From Catellatospora sp. IY07-71 (GTDB taxonomy: Bacteria; Actinomycetota; Actinomycetes; Mycobacteriales; Micromonosporaceae): DNA of 64,000 nucleotides. A program made the translations under genes and the position numbers. Below the pieces are notes generated by a model. The model had not been told where the DNA came from. It saw only the letters and a list, made by a program, of their open reading frames with translations, and searched no databases. Positions within the stretch are counted from its first letter, which is position 1; each line of letters starts with the position of its first letter. Shown one piece after another: positions 34,411 through 43,900 of the stretch. Where the stretch lies: positions 4,497,501 to 4,561,500 of the forward strand of contig NZ_AP023360.1 of the NCBI RefSeq assembly GCF_018326265.1, given 5' to 3'.

Positions 34411-35418
34411 TCAGGGTATGAGCACCGCCGCGCCCTCCACCCGGTCCGCGGCCAGGTCCGCCAGCGCCTCGTCCGCCCGGTCCAGGGGGTACGGCGTCAC
34501 CGTCACCGCCAGCGGGTGCGCCGCGGCCAGCGCCAGGAACTCCCGGCCGTCGTCGCGGGTGTTCGCCGCGACGCTGCGCAGCTGCCGCTCCTGGAACAGG
34601 TGCCGCTGGTAGTTCAGCACCGGGATGTCGCTGAGATGGATGCCCGCCACCGCGAGCGTGCCGCCCCGGTCCAATGCCGACAGCGCCGGCGGCACCAGGT
34701 CGCCCACGGGCGCGAACAGGATCGCCGCGTCCAGCGCCGCCGGCGGCCGCTCGTCCGCCCCGCCCGCCCACGCCGCGCCGAGGCGCAGCCCCAGCTCGCG
34801 TGCTTCGGCCGAGCGGGTCATCACGTACACGGTCGCGCCCTGGGCGAGGGCGACCTGCGCGGTCAGGTGCGCCGAGGCGCCGAAGCCGTAGATGCCCAGG
34901 CGGCCCCCGGGCGGCAGCTCGGCCCGGCGCAGCGCGCGGTAGCCGATGATGCCCGCGCACAGCAGCGGTGCCAGGTGCGCGTCGTCGTAGCCCGCGGGCA
35001 GCCGGTAGGCGTAGGCGGCCGGGACCACGGCGTACTCGGCGTAGCCGCCGTCGGCGTCCCAGCCCGTGTAACGGGAGGCCGGGCAGAGGTTCTCCTGGCC
35101 GCGTCGGCAGTACACGCAGGTCCCGTCGGTGTGGCGCAGCCAGGCGATGCCCACGCGCTCGCCGGCGGCCCATCCGCTCACCCGCTCGCCGAGGGCGGTG
35201 ACCTCGCCGACCACCTCGTGCCCCGGGATCACCGGGCTGCGGTGCGGCAGCAGATCCCCTTCCGCCACGTGCAGGTCGGTGCGGCACACCGCGCAGGCGC
35301 GTACGCGTACCAGCAGCTCGTCCGGGGCGGGCGCGGGCACCGCCCGCCGCACCGCCCGCAGCGGCCGCCCCGCGATCGGCCCCGGCCGCGCCACCTCCCA
35401 CGCCGCCATCGTCTCCAC
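34411..35418 (-). CDS. Zinc-dependent alcohol dehydrogenase
   Basis: 335 residues from ATG 35418 (ATG 35409 also possible). Catalytic zinc ligands are in CAVCRTDLH and PGHEVVGEV; the NAD-binding glycine motif is YGFGASAHL. The structural zinc loop reads [17 protein letters not shown]: three of the four usual cysteines are present but the first is Asp. Members of this group oxidise or reduce small alcohols and aldehydes with NAD(P)H. It is transcribed away from the HHH/kinase pair. Confidence 0.88.
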   Translation of the reverse strand: METMAAWEVARPGPIAGRPLRAVRRAVPAPAPDELLVRVRACAVCRTDLHVAEGDLLPHRSPVIPGHEVVGEVTALGERVSGWAAGERVGIAWLRHTDGTCVYCRRGQENLCPASRYTGWDADGGYAEYAVVPAAYAYRLPAGYDDAHLAPLLCAGIIGYRALRRAELPPGGRLGIYGFGASAHLTAQVALAQGATVYVMTRSAEARELGLRLGAAWAGGADERPPAALDAAILFAPVGDLVPPALSALDRGGTLAVAGIHLSDIPVLNYQRHLFQERQLRSVAANTRDDGREFLALAAAHPLAVTVTPYPLDRADEALADLAADRVEGAAVLIP

Positions 35419-35446
35419 GCCACCATCATCGCCCCGCCCCGGCCAC

Positions 35447-35521
35447 GATCATCCGACTTGCCAGGCATACGGGCGAAAACGCGGTCAAGATACGCCCATG
35501 TGCCTGGCAAGTCGGATGATC
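35447..35521. repeat. Long inverted repeat between divergent genes
   Basis: Perfect 21-bp arms (GATCATCCGACTTGCCAGGC plus A) at 35447-35467 and 35501-35521, with an inner partial extension (GGGCG with CGCCC) and an A-rich loop. It sits in the 124-bp gap between the dehydrogenase and the HHH-protein gene. Too long for a normal operator; it looks like a dispersed intergenic element or a structured 5' region. Confidence 0.85.
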
Positions 35522-35542
35522 TCGCGGGTTAGCATCGGGTGC

Positions 35543-35749
35543 GTGACCGACGACGACGCTCTCCCCCGCGGCATCGGCAGCCCCGCCACCCGTGCGTTCG
35601 CCCAGGCCGGATACACCAGACTCGCGCAGTTCCCCGCGCTGAGCGCGCAAGAGCTGCTCAAGCTGCACGGCGTAGGGCCGAAGGCGATCCGCGTGCTGCG
35701 CGAGACGCTGGCGGCGCGCGGGCAGACCTTCGCCGACGAGCGGGAGTGA
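35543..35749 (+). CDS. Small helix-hairpin-helix DNA-binding protein
   Basis: 68 residues from GTG 35543. It contains one HhH-like unit (LSAQELLKLHGVGPKAIRVL, residues 33-52) preceded by GSPATRAFAQAGYTRLAQFP. This type occurs alone in many actinomycetes and in topoisomerase/polymerase C-termini, so DNA binding is likely. The kinase-fold gene follows 2 bp after its stop. Confidence 0.75.
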   Translation: MTDDDALPRGIGSPATRAFAQAGYTRLAQFPALSAQELLKLHGVGPKAIRVLRETLAARGQTFADERE

Positions 35750-35751
35750 CC

Positions 35752-36855
35752 ATGGGCGCCACGGACCTCCGCCCGGACGGCGGGGGAGACGACGTCCTGT
35801 CCGGACGGGACCCGCGTCTCACACGGCATCGCCTGGTCGGTGCGGAGCTGGCGCGGCTCGGCGACGCCGAGCTGACGGCGCGGCTGGCCGCGGCCGGGAC
35901 CGCCGCCACCAGCATCGGCGGGACCACCTGCGCGCTGGAGGTCGGCGGGGTCCGCGTGTTCGTGAAGCGCATCCCGCTCACCGACCTGGAGCTGCGGCCC
36001 GAGCATGTCCGCAGCACCGCGAACCTGTTCGACCTGCCCCCGCACTGCCAGTACGGCGTCGGCTCGCCCGGCTTCGGCGCGTGGCGCGAGCTGCAGGCGA
36101 GTCTCATGGGCACGGCCGCGGTGGTCGCCGGTGGCACGGCGGTGTTCCCGCTGCTGCACCACTGGCGGGTGCTGCCGGGGCCGCCGCCGTCGCGGTCCGT
36201 CGACGTCGACGCGGAGACGGCATTCTGGGGCGGCGCCTCGGGCGTGCGGCGGCGGCTGAAGGCGCTGGCTGCGGCCTCGGGCACCCTCGTGCTGTGCCTG
36301 GAGCACGTGCCGCACCGGCTCGACGAGTGGCTGGCCGGGCCGGTCGCGGCGGGCGGGGAGGAGCTGCTCGCCGCGTGCCGGATGCTGGAGCGCGGCCTGC
36401 TGGACGCGGTGACCGGGCTGCGGGCGGCGGGCCTGCACCACTTCGACGCGCACCTGGGCAACCTGCTGACCGACGGCGTCGAGGTCTACCTCGGTGACCT
36501 TGGCCTGGCCGTGTCGGACCGCTTCGAGCTGTCCGAGGCGGAGCGGGCGTTCCTGGAGCGCAACGAGACGCACGACGCGGCGTACGCGCGCATGCGGCTG
36601 GTGAACTGGCTGGTGCAGTGGGTGGCCGGGGTGGCCGTGCCGGACGAGGGCGGCCCGGTCGAGCGCGACGCCTACGTGCGCCGCTGCGCCGCGGGCGCGG
36701 CCCCGGCAGGTGTCCCGGCGGAGGTCGCGGACATGATCAGCCGGTACGCGCCGGTCGCGGCCGAGCTGAACGACTTCTACTGGCAGCTGTTCGCCGGGGT
36801 GACGGCGACGCCGTACCCGGCCGACCGGATCGCCGCGCTCCTGAAGGCAGAGTAA
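35752..36855 (+). CDS. Kinase-fold protein (aminoglycoside-phosphotransferase/Ser-Thr-kinase-like)
   Basis: 367 residues from ATG 35752. The catalytic loop HHFDAHLGNLLTDG (H-x-D ... N) and the metal-binding YLGDLGLAV (D-x-G) are clear, as is an N-lobe Lys strand (VRVFVKRIPLTD). There is no standard Gly-rich loop. It probably phosphorylates a small molecule or a protein; the operon partner is the HhH protein. Confidence 0.72.
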   Translation: MGATDLRPDGGGDDVLSGRDPRLTRHRLVGAELARLGDAELTARLAAAGTAATSIGGTTCALEVGGVRVFVKRIPLTDLELRPEHVRSTANLFDLPPHCQYGVGSPGFGAWRELQASLMGTAAVVAGGTAVFPLLHHWRVLPGPPPSRSVDVDAETAFWGGASGVRRRLKALAAASGTLVLCLEHVPHRLDEWLAGPVAAGGEELLAACRMLERGLLDAVTGLRAAGLHHFDAHLGNLLTDGVEVYLGDLGLAVSDRFELSEAERAFLERNETHDAAYARMRLVNWLVQWVAGVAVPDEGGPVERDAYVRRCAAGAAPAGVPAEVADMISRYAPVAAELNDFYWQLFAGVTATPYPADRIAALLKAE

Positions 36856-36940
36856 GCGATCTATGTAGGACTCTTTCAGTATACAAACGATGTTGGTTGA
36901 ATAGTTTCACGCAATCCCCCTGACCCCCCGTGGAGGGAAC

Positions 36941-37906
36941 GTGAAACTCCCCCTTGCCCTGCGCTCGGCGAGCGCGGGGCTGGCCGCGGCCGCCCTGATC
37001 CTGCTCGGGCCCGCCGCACCGGCCGCCGCCGCGACCACCGTCGTGGACAACGCCGGCGCCTTCACCGCCAGCGCCAACTGGGGCACCTCGGCCTGGTCGG
37101 CGCAGCGCTACGGCGCGGACTACCGGTTCGCCACCCCGAACACCACGGCCAGCGACGCCGCCTGGTTCAGCGCGACGATCGCCACCGCCGGGGCGCACAC
37201 CGTCGAGGTCTGGTATCCGGCCGACGCCGGCTACAACGACGCCACCCCGTTCGTCGTGGCCACCGCCGCCGGCAACCAGACGATCGTGGTCAACCAGCGC
37301 GCCAACGGCGGCCGCTGGGTCAGCCTCGGTACGTTCAACCTGGCCGCGGGCACCCGCAACGTGGTCGGCGTGAGCCGCTGGACCAACGGCACCGGGTACG
37401 TGGTCGCCGACGCCGTACGCCTCACCTCGACGAGCGGCGGCTCCGCGTTCTCCCTGCCGCTGGCCAAGAGCGCGCTGCCGCGCAGCGAGTACGACGACCC
37501 GCACCACGACTACCCGGCGATCGACCTGCCGGTCGGCACCGGCACCCCGGCGTACGCGGTGCGCTCCGGCACCGTCGTGATCATCGACGACGCGTCCTGC
37601 GGCCGGGGCGTCAACCTGACCGGCGCGGACGGCAACGTCTACACGTACTGCCACTTCTCGGCGTGGTCGGTGGCCGACGGGGCGACCGTCGTGCCCGGAC
37701 AGCAGCTCGGCCTCACCGGCAACACGGGCAACTCGACCGGCCCGCACCTGCACTTCGGCATCCGCACCGGCAGCACCCGCCGCTGCCCGCAGAACTTCCT
37801 GCTGGCGCTCTACGACGGCCTCACCCCGCCGGCCGCGACCAGCCTGCCCACCACCGGCTGCTTCTACACCAGCCTCGCCGGGGCGAAGGAGCAGCCGCTC
37901 GGCTGA
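36941..37906 (+). CDS. Secreted M23-family metallopeptidase with Golvesin-like domain
   Basis: 321 residues, GTG 36941 behind GGAGGGAA. Signal peptide to about residue 31 (PAAPAAAA). The first domain (residues about 32-165: FTASANWGTSAWSAQRYGAD, TIATAGAHTVEVWYPADAGY) resembles Golvesin/xly-type carbohydrate-binding domains. The M23 domain holds the zinc ligands HHDYPAID (H-x3-D) and HLHFG. It would cleave peptidoglycan cross-links or other proteins in the medium. Confidence 0.88.
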   Translation: MKLPLALRSASAGLAAAALILLGPAAPAAAATTVVDNAGAFTASANWGTSAWSAQRYGADYRFATPNTTASDAAWFSATIATAGAHTVEVWYPADAGYNDATPFVVATAAGNQTIVVNQRANGGRWVSLGTFNLAAGTRNVVGVSRWTNGTGYVVADAVRLTSTSGGSAFSLPLAKSALPRSEYDDPHHDYPAIDLPVGTGTPAYAVRSGTVVIIDDASCGRGVNLTGADGNVYTYCHFSAWSVADGATVVPGQQLGLTGNTGNSTGPHLHFGIRTGSTRRCPQNFLLALYDGLTPPAATSLPTTGCFYTSLAGAKEQPLG

Positions 37907-38220
37907 CCTCTGCCCAGTCCGGCCCAGGTCCCGTCGCCCCGTGCGGCGGGACCTTCGTTCTGGGCACCCGAAGCCACTGCAGTGCAACAGATTGCAATGT
38001 AGGCGGCGAGAAGCTCGGGTGTTGCCATCGGATTTTGGAAATGTTTCCGTCGACATCTTGCCGCCGCTGTTGCGTGGGCATAGGGTTTTGCCAATCCCCG
38101 CCCCGGGGACGCGGTCCCGCTCACCGCCCGTTCGCTGCCGGACATCCGATGTCCGGCGACGGAGGGTGTCTCGCTCCCATGCCACGCCACCCTCCGGCTG
38201 TGCACGAAAGGGAGTGCGTC
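37907..38220. promoter_or_regulatory. Intergenic region with two dyads upstream of the GH71/99-like gene
   Basis: No gene seen in 314 bp. CACTGCAGTG (37976-37985, perfect palindrome) is overlapped by TGCAA-CAGA-TTGCA (37983-37996), the look of a LacI-family operator. The region to 38200 is less GC-rich than the surroundings (TTTTGGAAATGTTTCC near 38031), as expected for a promoter. A carbohydrate-responsive control is a guess. Confidence 0.35.
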
Positions 38221-40614
38221 ATGGCAGTAACCCGGCGGAGGTTCGTCGCCTCCGTGGCGTCCGGGTCCGCGCTGGCCGCCACCGGCGGCGCCGTCGCGGG
38301 AGCCCTCACGGCGGCGAGCCCGGCCGCCGCGGCCAGCCCGCCCGGCGACGTCGTCGGCAAGATCTCGGTCGGCTACCAGGGCTGGTTCGCCGCCATCGGC
38401 GACGGCGCGCCGATCAACGGCTGGTGGCACTGGAGCAACAACTGGGGGCAGCCGCCCTCGCCGAGCAACAACGCGATCGTGTCCTGGCCGGACATGCGCG
38501 ACTACCCGGCGCAATACCAGACGGCGTACGCCAACCTGGGCAGCGGCCAGCCCGCGAAGCTGTTCTCGTCCTACGACCAGTCCACGGTGAACCTGCACTT
38601 CCAGTGGATGCAGCAGCACGGCTGCGACACGGCCGCGCTGCAGCGGTTCAACCCGTTCGGCGGCGAAGGCCCGACGCGCGACGCGATGGCGGCCAAGGTG
38701 CGCACCGCCGCCGAGGCGTACGGGCGCAAGTTCTACATCATGTACGACGTCACCAACTGGACCAACATGCAGTCGGAGCTGAAGACCGACTGGACCACCA
38801 AGATGTCGGCGTACACCGCCTCGCCCGCGTACGCGCGCCAGAACGGCAAGCCGGTGGTGTGCATCTGGGGCTTCGGCTTCAACGACCCGGGCCGCCCGTT
38901 CGCGCCCGCGCCGTGCCTGGAGGTCGTCAACTGGTTCAAGGCCCAGGGTTGCTACGTCATCGGCGGCGTGCCCACCTACTGGCGGCAGGGCATCAACGAC
39001 TCCCGGTCCGGCTTCTTCGACGTGTACACGGCGTTCAACATGATCTCGCCGTGGATGGTGGGGCGCACCGGCGACCTCAACGGGCTGGACTGGTTCTACA
39101 CCAACGTCAACGTGCCCGACCAGGCCGAGTGCAACAACCGGGGCATCGACTACCAGCCCTGCGTGATGCCCGGCGACCTGTCCTCGCACCACCGCTACCA
39201 CGGCGACTTCTACTGGCGGCACCTGTACAACATGATCCGCGTCGGCGCGCAGGGCCTCTACGTCTCGATGTTCGACGAGTACAACGAGGGCAACCAGATC
39301 GCCAAGACCGCCGAGAACGCCTCCCAGGTGCCCACGAACTCCGGCATCGTCACCCTCGACGAGGACGGCACGGTCTGCTCGTCCGACTACTACCTGCGCA
39401 TCACCGCCGACGGCGGGAGGATGCTCAAGGGACAGATCCCGCTCACGGCCGTGCGGCCGACGCAGCCGGTCGTCGGGGGGCAGCCGCCGATCGACACCAA
39501 TCTGGCGCTGAACAAGCCCACCTCGGCGAGCAGCGTCAACGGCGGCTTCGGCACCGGCAGCGCCGTCGACGGCAACCAGGGCTCGTATTGGGAGAGCGCC
39601 AACAACGCCTTCCCGCAGTGGCTGCAGGTGGACCTCGGCGCGGCGGCCACCGTCAGCCGGGTGGTGCTCAAACTGCCCACCGGCTGGGGCGCCCGCACCC
39701 AGACGCTGTCCGTGCAGGGCAGCACCAACGGCTCGACGTTCAGCACGCTGGCCGCCTCGGCCGGGCGGGTGTTCGACCCGGCGCAGGCCAACACCGTCAC
39801 CATCACCTTCCCGGCGGCGAGCGCGCGGTACGTGCGCCTCGACGTCACCGGCAACACCGGTTGGCCGGCCGCGCAGTGCGCGTCGTTCGAGGTGTACGGC
39901 ACCGCGCCGCAGGGCGACACCCAGGCCCCGAGCGCGCCGGGCAACCTGACCGTCACCGGCCAGACCGGCAGCAGCGTCTCGCTGTCCTGGCAGGCGGCCA
40001 CCGACAACACCGGCGTCACCGGCTACCAGGTGCGCCAGGCGGGCAACGTGGTCGCGGGCGCGACCGGCACGGCGTACACGGTGACCGGGCTGAGCCCGTC
40101 GACCACGTACAGCTTCACCGTCACCGCGCAGGACGCGGCGGGCAACACGTCGGCGCCGTCCAACACCGTCTCGGCCACCACCAGCGCGGCCCCCGCGTCC
40201 AACCTGGCCCGCAACAAGCCCGCCACCGCCAGCAGCTACAACCAGAACTACGTTCCGGCCAACACGGTCGACGGCAACGCCGACACGTACTGGGAGAGCG
40301 CCAACAACGCCTTCCCGCAGTGGCTGCAGGTGGACCTCGGCGCGGCCGCCACGATCAGCCGCATCGTGCTCAAGCTGCCGCCGCCCGCGGCCTGGGGCCC
40401 GCGCACGCAGACCCTGTCCGTGCAGGGCAGCGCCAACGGCTCCACGTTCAGCACGATCGTCGGCTCGGCCGGCTACACCTTCAACCCGGCCTCGGGCAAC
40501 AGCGTCACCATCACCTTCCCGGCCACCTCCACCCGCCACGTCCGGCTCAACTTCACCGCCAACACCGGCTGGCCCGCGGCCCAGGTGTCGGAGTTCGAGA
40601 TCTGGGCCTCCTGA
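38221..40614 (+). CDS. Secreted GH71/99-like glycoside hydrolase with F5/8C-FN3-F5/8C modules
   Basis: 797 residues from ATG 38221. A Tat signal (TRRRFVASVASGSALAATGG) precedes the catalytic domain (about 45-410), which begins VGYQGWFAAIGDGAPINGWW and ends with the SMFDEYNEGNQIAKT segment holding candidate catalytic acids. It is followed by an F5/8 type C (CBM32-like) module (about 425-560), an FN3 domain (SAPGNLTVTGQTGSSVSLSW) and a second F5/8C module. The two F5/8C copies share a 56-bp exact DNA segment. Probably degrades plant or microbial glycans with the lyase and GH3 enzymes. Confidence 0.8.
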   Translation: MAVTRRRFVASVASGSALAATGGAVAGALTAASPAAAASPPGDVVGKISVGYQGWFAAIGDGAPINGWWHWSNNWGQPPSPSNNAIVSWPDMRDYPAQYQTAYANLGSGQPAKLFSSYDQSTVNLHFQWMQQHGCDTAALQRFNPFGGEGPTRDAMAAKVRTAAEAYGRKFYIMYDVTNWTNMQSELKTDWTTKMSAYTASPAYARQNGKPVVCIWGFGFNDPGRPFAPAPCLEVVNWFKAQGCYVIGGVPTYWRQGINDSRSGFFDVYTAFNMISPWMVGRTGDLNGLDWFYTNVNVPDQAECNNRGIDYQPCVMPGDLSSHHRYHGDFYWRHLYNMIRVGAQGLYVSMFDEYNEGNQIAKTAENASQVPTNSGIVTLDEDGTVCSSDYYLRITADGGRMLKGQIPLTAVRPTQPVVGGQPPIDTNLALNKPTSASSVNGGFGTGSAVDGNQGSYWESANNAFPQWLQVDLGAAATVSRVVLKLPTGWGARTQTLSVQGSTNGSTFSTLAASAGRVFDPAQANTVTITFPAASARYVRLDVTGNTGWPAAQCASFEVYGTAPQGDTQAPSAPGNLTVTGQTGSSVSLSWQAATDNTGVTGYQVRQAGNVVAGATGTAYTVTGLSPSTTYSFTVTAQDAAGNTSAPSNTVSATTSAAPASNLARNKPATASSYNQNYVPANTVDGNADTYWESANNAFPQWLQVDLGAAATISRIVLKLPPPAAWGPRTQTLSVQGSANGSTFSTIVGSAGYTFNPASGNSVTITFPATSTRHVRLNFTANTGWPAAQVSEFEIWAS

Positions 40615-40652
40615 CCCTGCGGTCCGCCACGCCGAGGCGCCCCGCGGAAAGG

Positions 40653-40694
40653 AAGGGCACCTTCTTAACGCTATGCGTAGAAGAAGGTGCCCTT
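40653..40694. repeat. Dispersed 42-bp hairpin, copy B
   Basis: Exact reverse complement of copy A (3746-3787), including the 14-nt loop. It lies 39 bp after the stop of the GH71/99-like gene and fits a terminator there. Confidence 0.85.
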
Positions 40695-40967
40695 TTCTAC
40701 ATCGGTTGACATTCATGTGAGGCAGATCACTTCCCGGCTGGCGGGCTCACGTGTTGCTTGTCGGCGGCTGACCGCCCCGTGTTTGATCTCGGCGGCTCTT
40801 GCCTGATGCATCGATGTCCATATTGAAGTCGCGTCTTGCATCCAAATTGCACCGACCCACCGGGACGATGGGCCCGCTGCTGATCGACTACCGTGCCTCT
40901 CCAATACGCGGCGAGTAGTGGCGTTCCCGGTGGCGGGACGGTCGCGCCGCATCGGGGGAGTGGAGCG
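40695..40967. promoter_or_regulatory. Upstream region of the RHS gene
   Basis: No gene seen. It contains a TTGACA at 40707-40712 but no clear -10 partner at the right distance, and AT-richer patches (ATATTGAAGTC near 40820, CCAAATTGCACC near 40845). Probably carries the RHS promoter. Confidence 0.3.
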
Positions 40968-43900
40968 ATGGTGCGAGCACACGGTATGGGCAGACCGACG
41001 TCGACTTGGTGGCGTGGTGGCACCGTACGCGGAGGCGGTCTTCGGCTGGTCGCCCAGGCGACCGCTTTGGCCGCCGCGACTTACGGGCTGTTTATCCCGG
41101 CGCCGGCCGCGGCTGCGGCGCAGGCGCCGCAACAGGTCACCCAGTCGTTGCGAAACGTTGCGGTGGGTGCCGGTTCGGTGGCTCGGCCGCAGGCGGGTCG
41201 GCAGACGGCTGAGCACCGGCCGGGTGTGGCCACGTGGCCGGCGGCGGGCGTCACGACGCTCGACCTGCCGCAGGGCAGAGCGCGGCTGTCGGGTCTCGCG
41301 GCGCGAGTGGACGGTCCGCTGCCCGTGCCTGCTCCGCGGATGAAAGCGGGCGCCGCCCCGGTATGGCTGGCCGCGTCGGCGACAACGAGCCCGGCACGGA
41401 TGATCGTCGAGGTGCTGGATCGGGAGCAGGCGGTTGCGGCCGGCCGCGATCTGCTGGTGCGCCTCACCCCGGTCGGAACTGCGGCCATTGGTGCTGAAGT
41501 GCGGCTGTCGGTCGACATCACCGGCTTCAGGGCCGCTTACGGCGCTGGCTGGTCGGACCGGCTGCGCCTTAAGACATTGCCGGCGGGCTGCGACCGGGCG
41601 GTGCAGGCGCGGTGCGCGGCGCAGCCGTTGGCCACCACGCGGACCGGTGACACGCTGACGGCACAGGTGCCTGTCGGCGGTGCGGCGACGGTGGTCGCGC
41701 TGTCGGCAGACACCGATTCGGCCGCCGGTGCCGGTGACTTCTCCGCAACGTCGCTCCAGCCGTCGTCCACCTGGACCGCGGGCACCAGCGGCGGAGCCTT
41801 CTCCTGGTCGTATGGGCTGCGGGTGCCGCCGTCGCTGGGCGGCCCCGGGCCAGGCGTGACGCTGAACTACAACTCACAGTCGGTCGACGGCCGGACCGCG
41901 GCGACGAACAGCCAGCCCTCCTGGGTCGGGGAGGGCTTCGACTGGGATCCGGGCTTCATCGAACGGCGCTTCATCTCCTGCAGCGACGACATGTCCGGTT
42001 CGCCGAACAACACCACGAAGACCGGAGACATGTGCTGGCGTGGCAACAACGCCACCATGTCGCTGAAGGGCGACTCCACCGAGCTGTTCTACAACGCGAG
42101 CCAGGGGCTGTGGCACGGGCGCAGCGAGGAAGGCTCGAAGATCGAACTGAAGACCGGGGCGGTCAACGGTGACGGCGGAGACCCCGGTGACACGGGCGAA
42201 TACTGGGTTCTGACCAGCACGGACGGCACCAAGTACTACTTCGGTCTCAACCGCCTGCAGGGCTGGACCGCGGGCAAGCCTGAGACGAACTCGGTGCAGA
42301 CGGTGCCGGTGTACGGCAACCACTCCACTGACCCCTGCAATGAGAGCGCCTTCGCGGACTCGGACTGTATGCAGGCCTACCGCTGGAACCTGGACTATGT
42401 CGTCGACCCGCACGGCAACACCATGTCGCTCTGGTGGGGGCGCGACGCCAACAGCTACGGCGAGCGCATGTCCGAGACGACACTGCGCAGCTACACCCGC
42501 GACGCCTACCTGGACCGCATCGACTACGGCACCCACCAGCGGACGCTCGTCAACGGGGTCAAGACGGACACGGTCTTCACCGCCAAGCCCGTTCCGATGC
42601 GCGTCGACTTCACGACCGGGGACCGGTGCCTGACCAACTGCACGACGCACAGCGACAACTGGGCTGACACCCCGTGGGATCTGGCTTGCACCTCGTCGCC
42701 TTGCGACAACCACTCACCGAGCTTCTGGTCGAGTCGTCGGCTCCAGCAGATCCAAACGGAGATCTGGGACGCGGGCACCACGCAGATGGTGCCGGTCGAG
42801 CGATGGACGCTCACGCACAGCTACCCCGATCCCGGCGACGGAACACGAGCCGGGATGTGGCTGCAGAAGATCGCGCACGCCGGTGTCTTCGGTGGCGGCA
42901 ACGTCACCGTCCCGGACATCACGTTCGACCCGGTGATGCTCCCCAACCGGGTGGACACCGCCCTGCAGAACGGCCTGCGGCCGATGAACTGGGCCCGGAT
43001 GGCCGCGATCACCACCGAGACCGGCGGCGTCATCGGCGTGACGTACAAGCCGACGGAGTGCGCACGCGGATCGCTGCCCACGGCCCACACCAACACGAAA
43101 CGCTGCTATCCGGTGCGCTGGGCGCCCGAGGACCTGGGCGGCACCCCCGGCCAGGAGATCACCGACTGGTTCCACAAGTACGTCGTGCACGAGGTGGCAG
43201 AGAGCGACACGGTACTGCAGGGTGCCGCGGCGAGCACCTCCAAGGTCACCCGGTACGAGTACATAGGCGGGGCGGCCTGGCGTTACGCGGAGGACACGGC
43301 CTTCACCAAGGACAAGTACCGCACCTGGAACCAGTGGCGTGGCTACGAGACGGTGCAGACCTACCTCGGCGTCGGCGCGGACCAGACACGTACGGACACC
43401 CGCTTCTTCCGCGGTATGCACGGCGATAAGGCCTCGCCGACCGGCGGCACGGACACGGTGACCGTCACCGACAGCAAGGGTTTGTACGCCGCGGCGTACC
43501 CGGGCCAGACGGTTCACGACCACGACGAGTTCGCTGGGCACACGCTCGAGACGATCACCTACGACTCACCCGCGGGCAGCCCGCTCGCCGGCACCGTCGA
43601 GAAACCGTGGCGTTCGGATCCGCCGACGGCGTCCCAGACCGTCGACGGTCAGACGACATACGCACGTTTCACCAACGTCTCGGACTCATGGGCGTGGACA
43701 CGGCTCGACGGCGGGCGCCCAGACCGGGTCACCCGCACGGCTCAGGAGTTCGACGCCATCGGTATGCCGGTGAAGGTGACGGACTTCGGCGACCTCGCCG
43801 AAACCGGTGACGAACAGTGCACCGTGACCGATTACGCCCGCAACACGTCGGCGTACCTCATGGTGCATCAGTCCCGTGTCCGCCGGTGGGCTCTGACCTG

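Noticed and set aside
37663-38220. Upstream extension of the GH71/99-like gene back into the peptidase gene
   Set aside because: The Tat signal peptide begins exactly at ATG 38221, so the upstream codons are not part of the protein.
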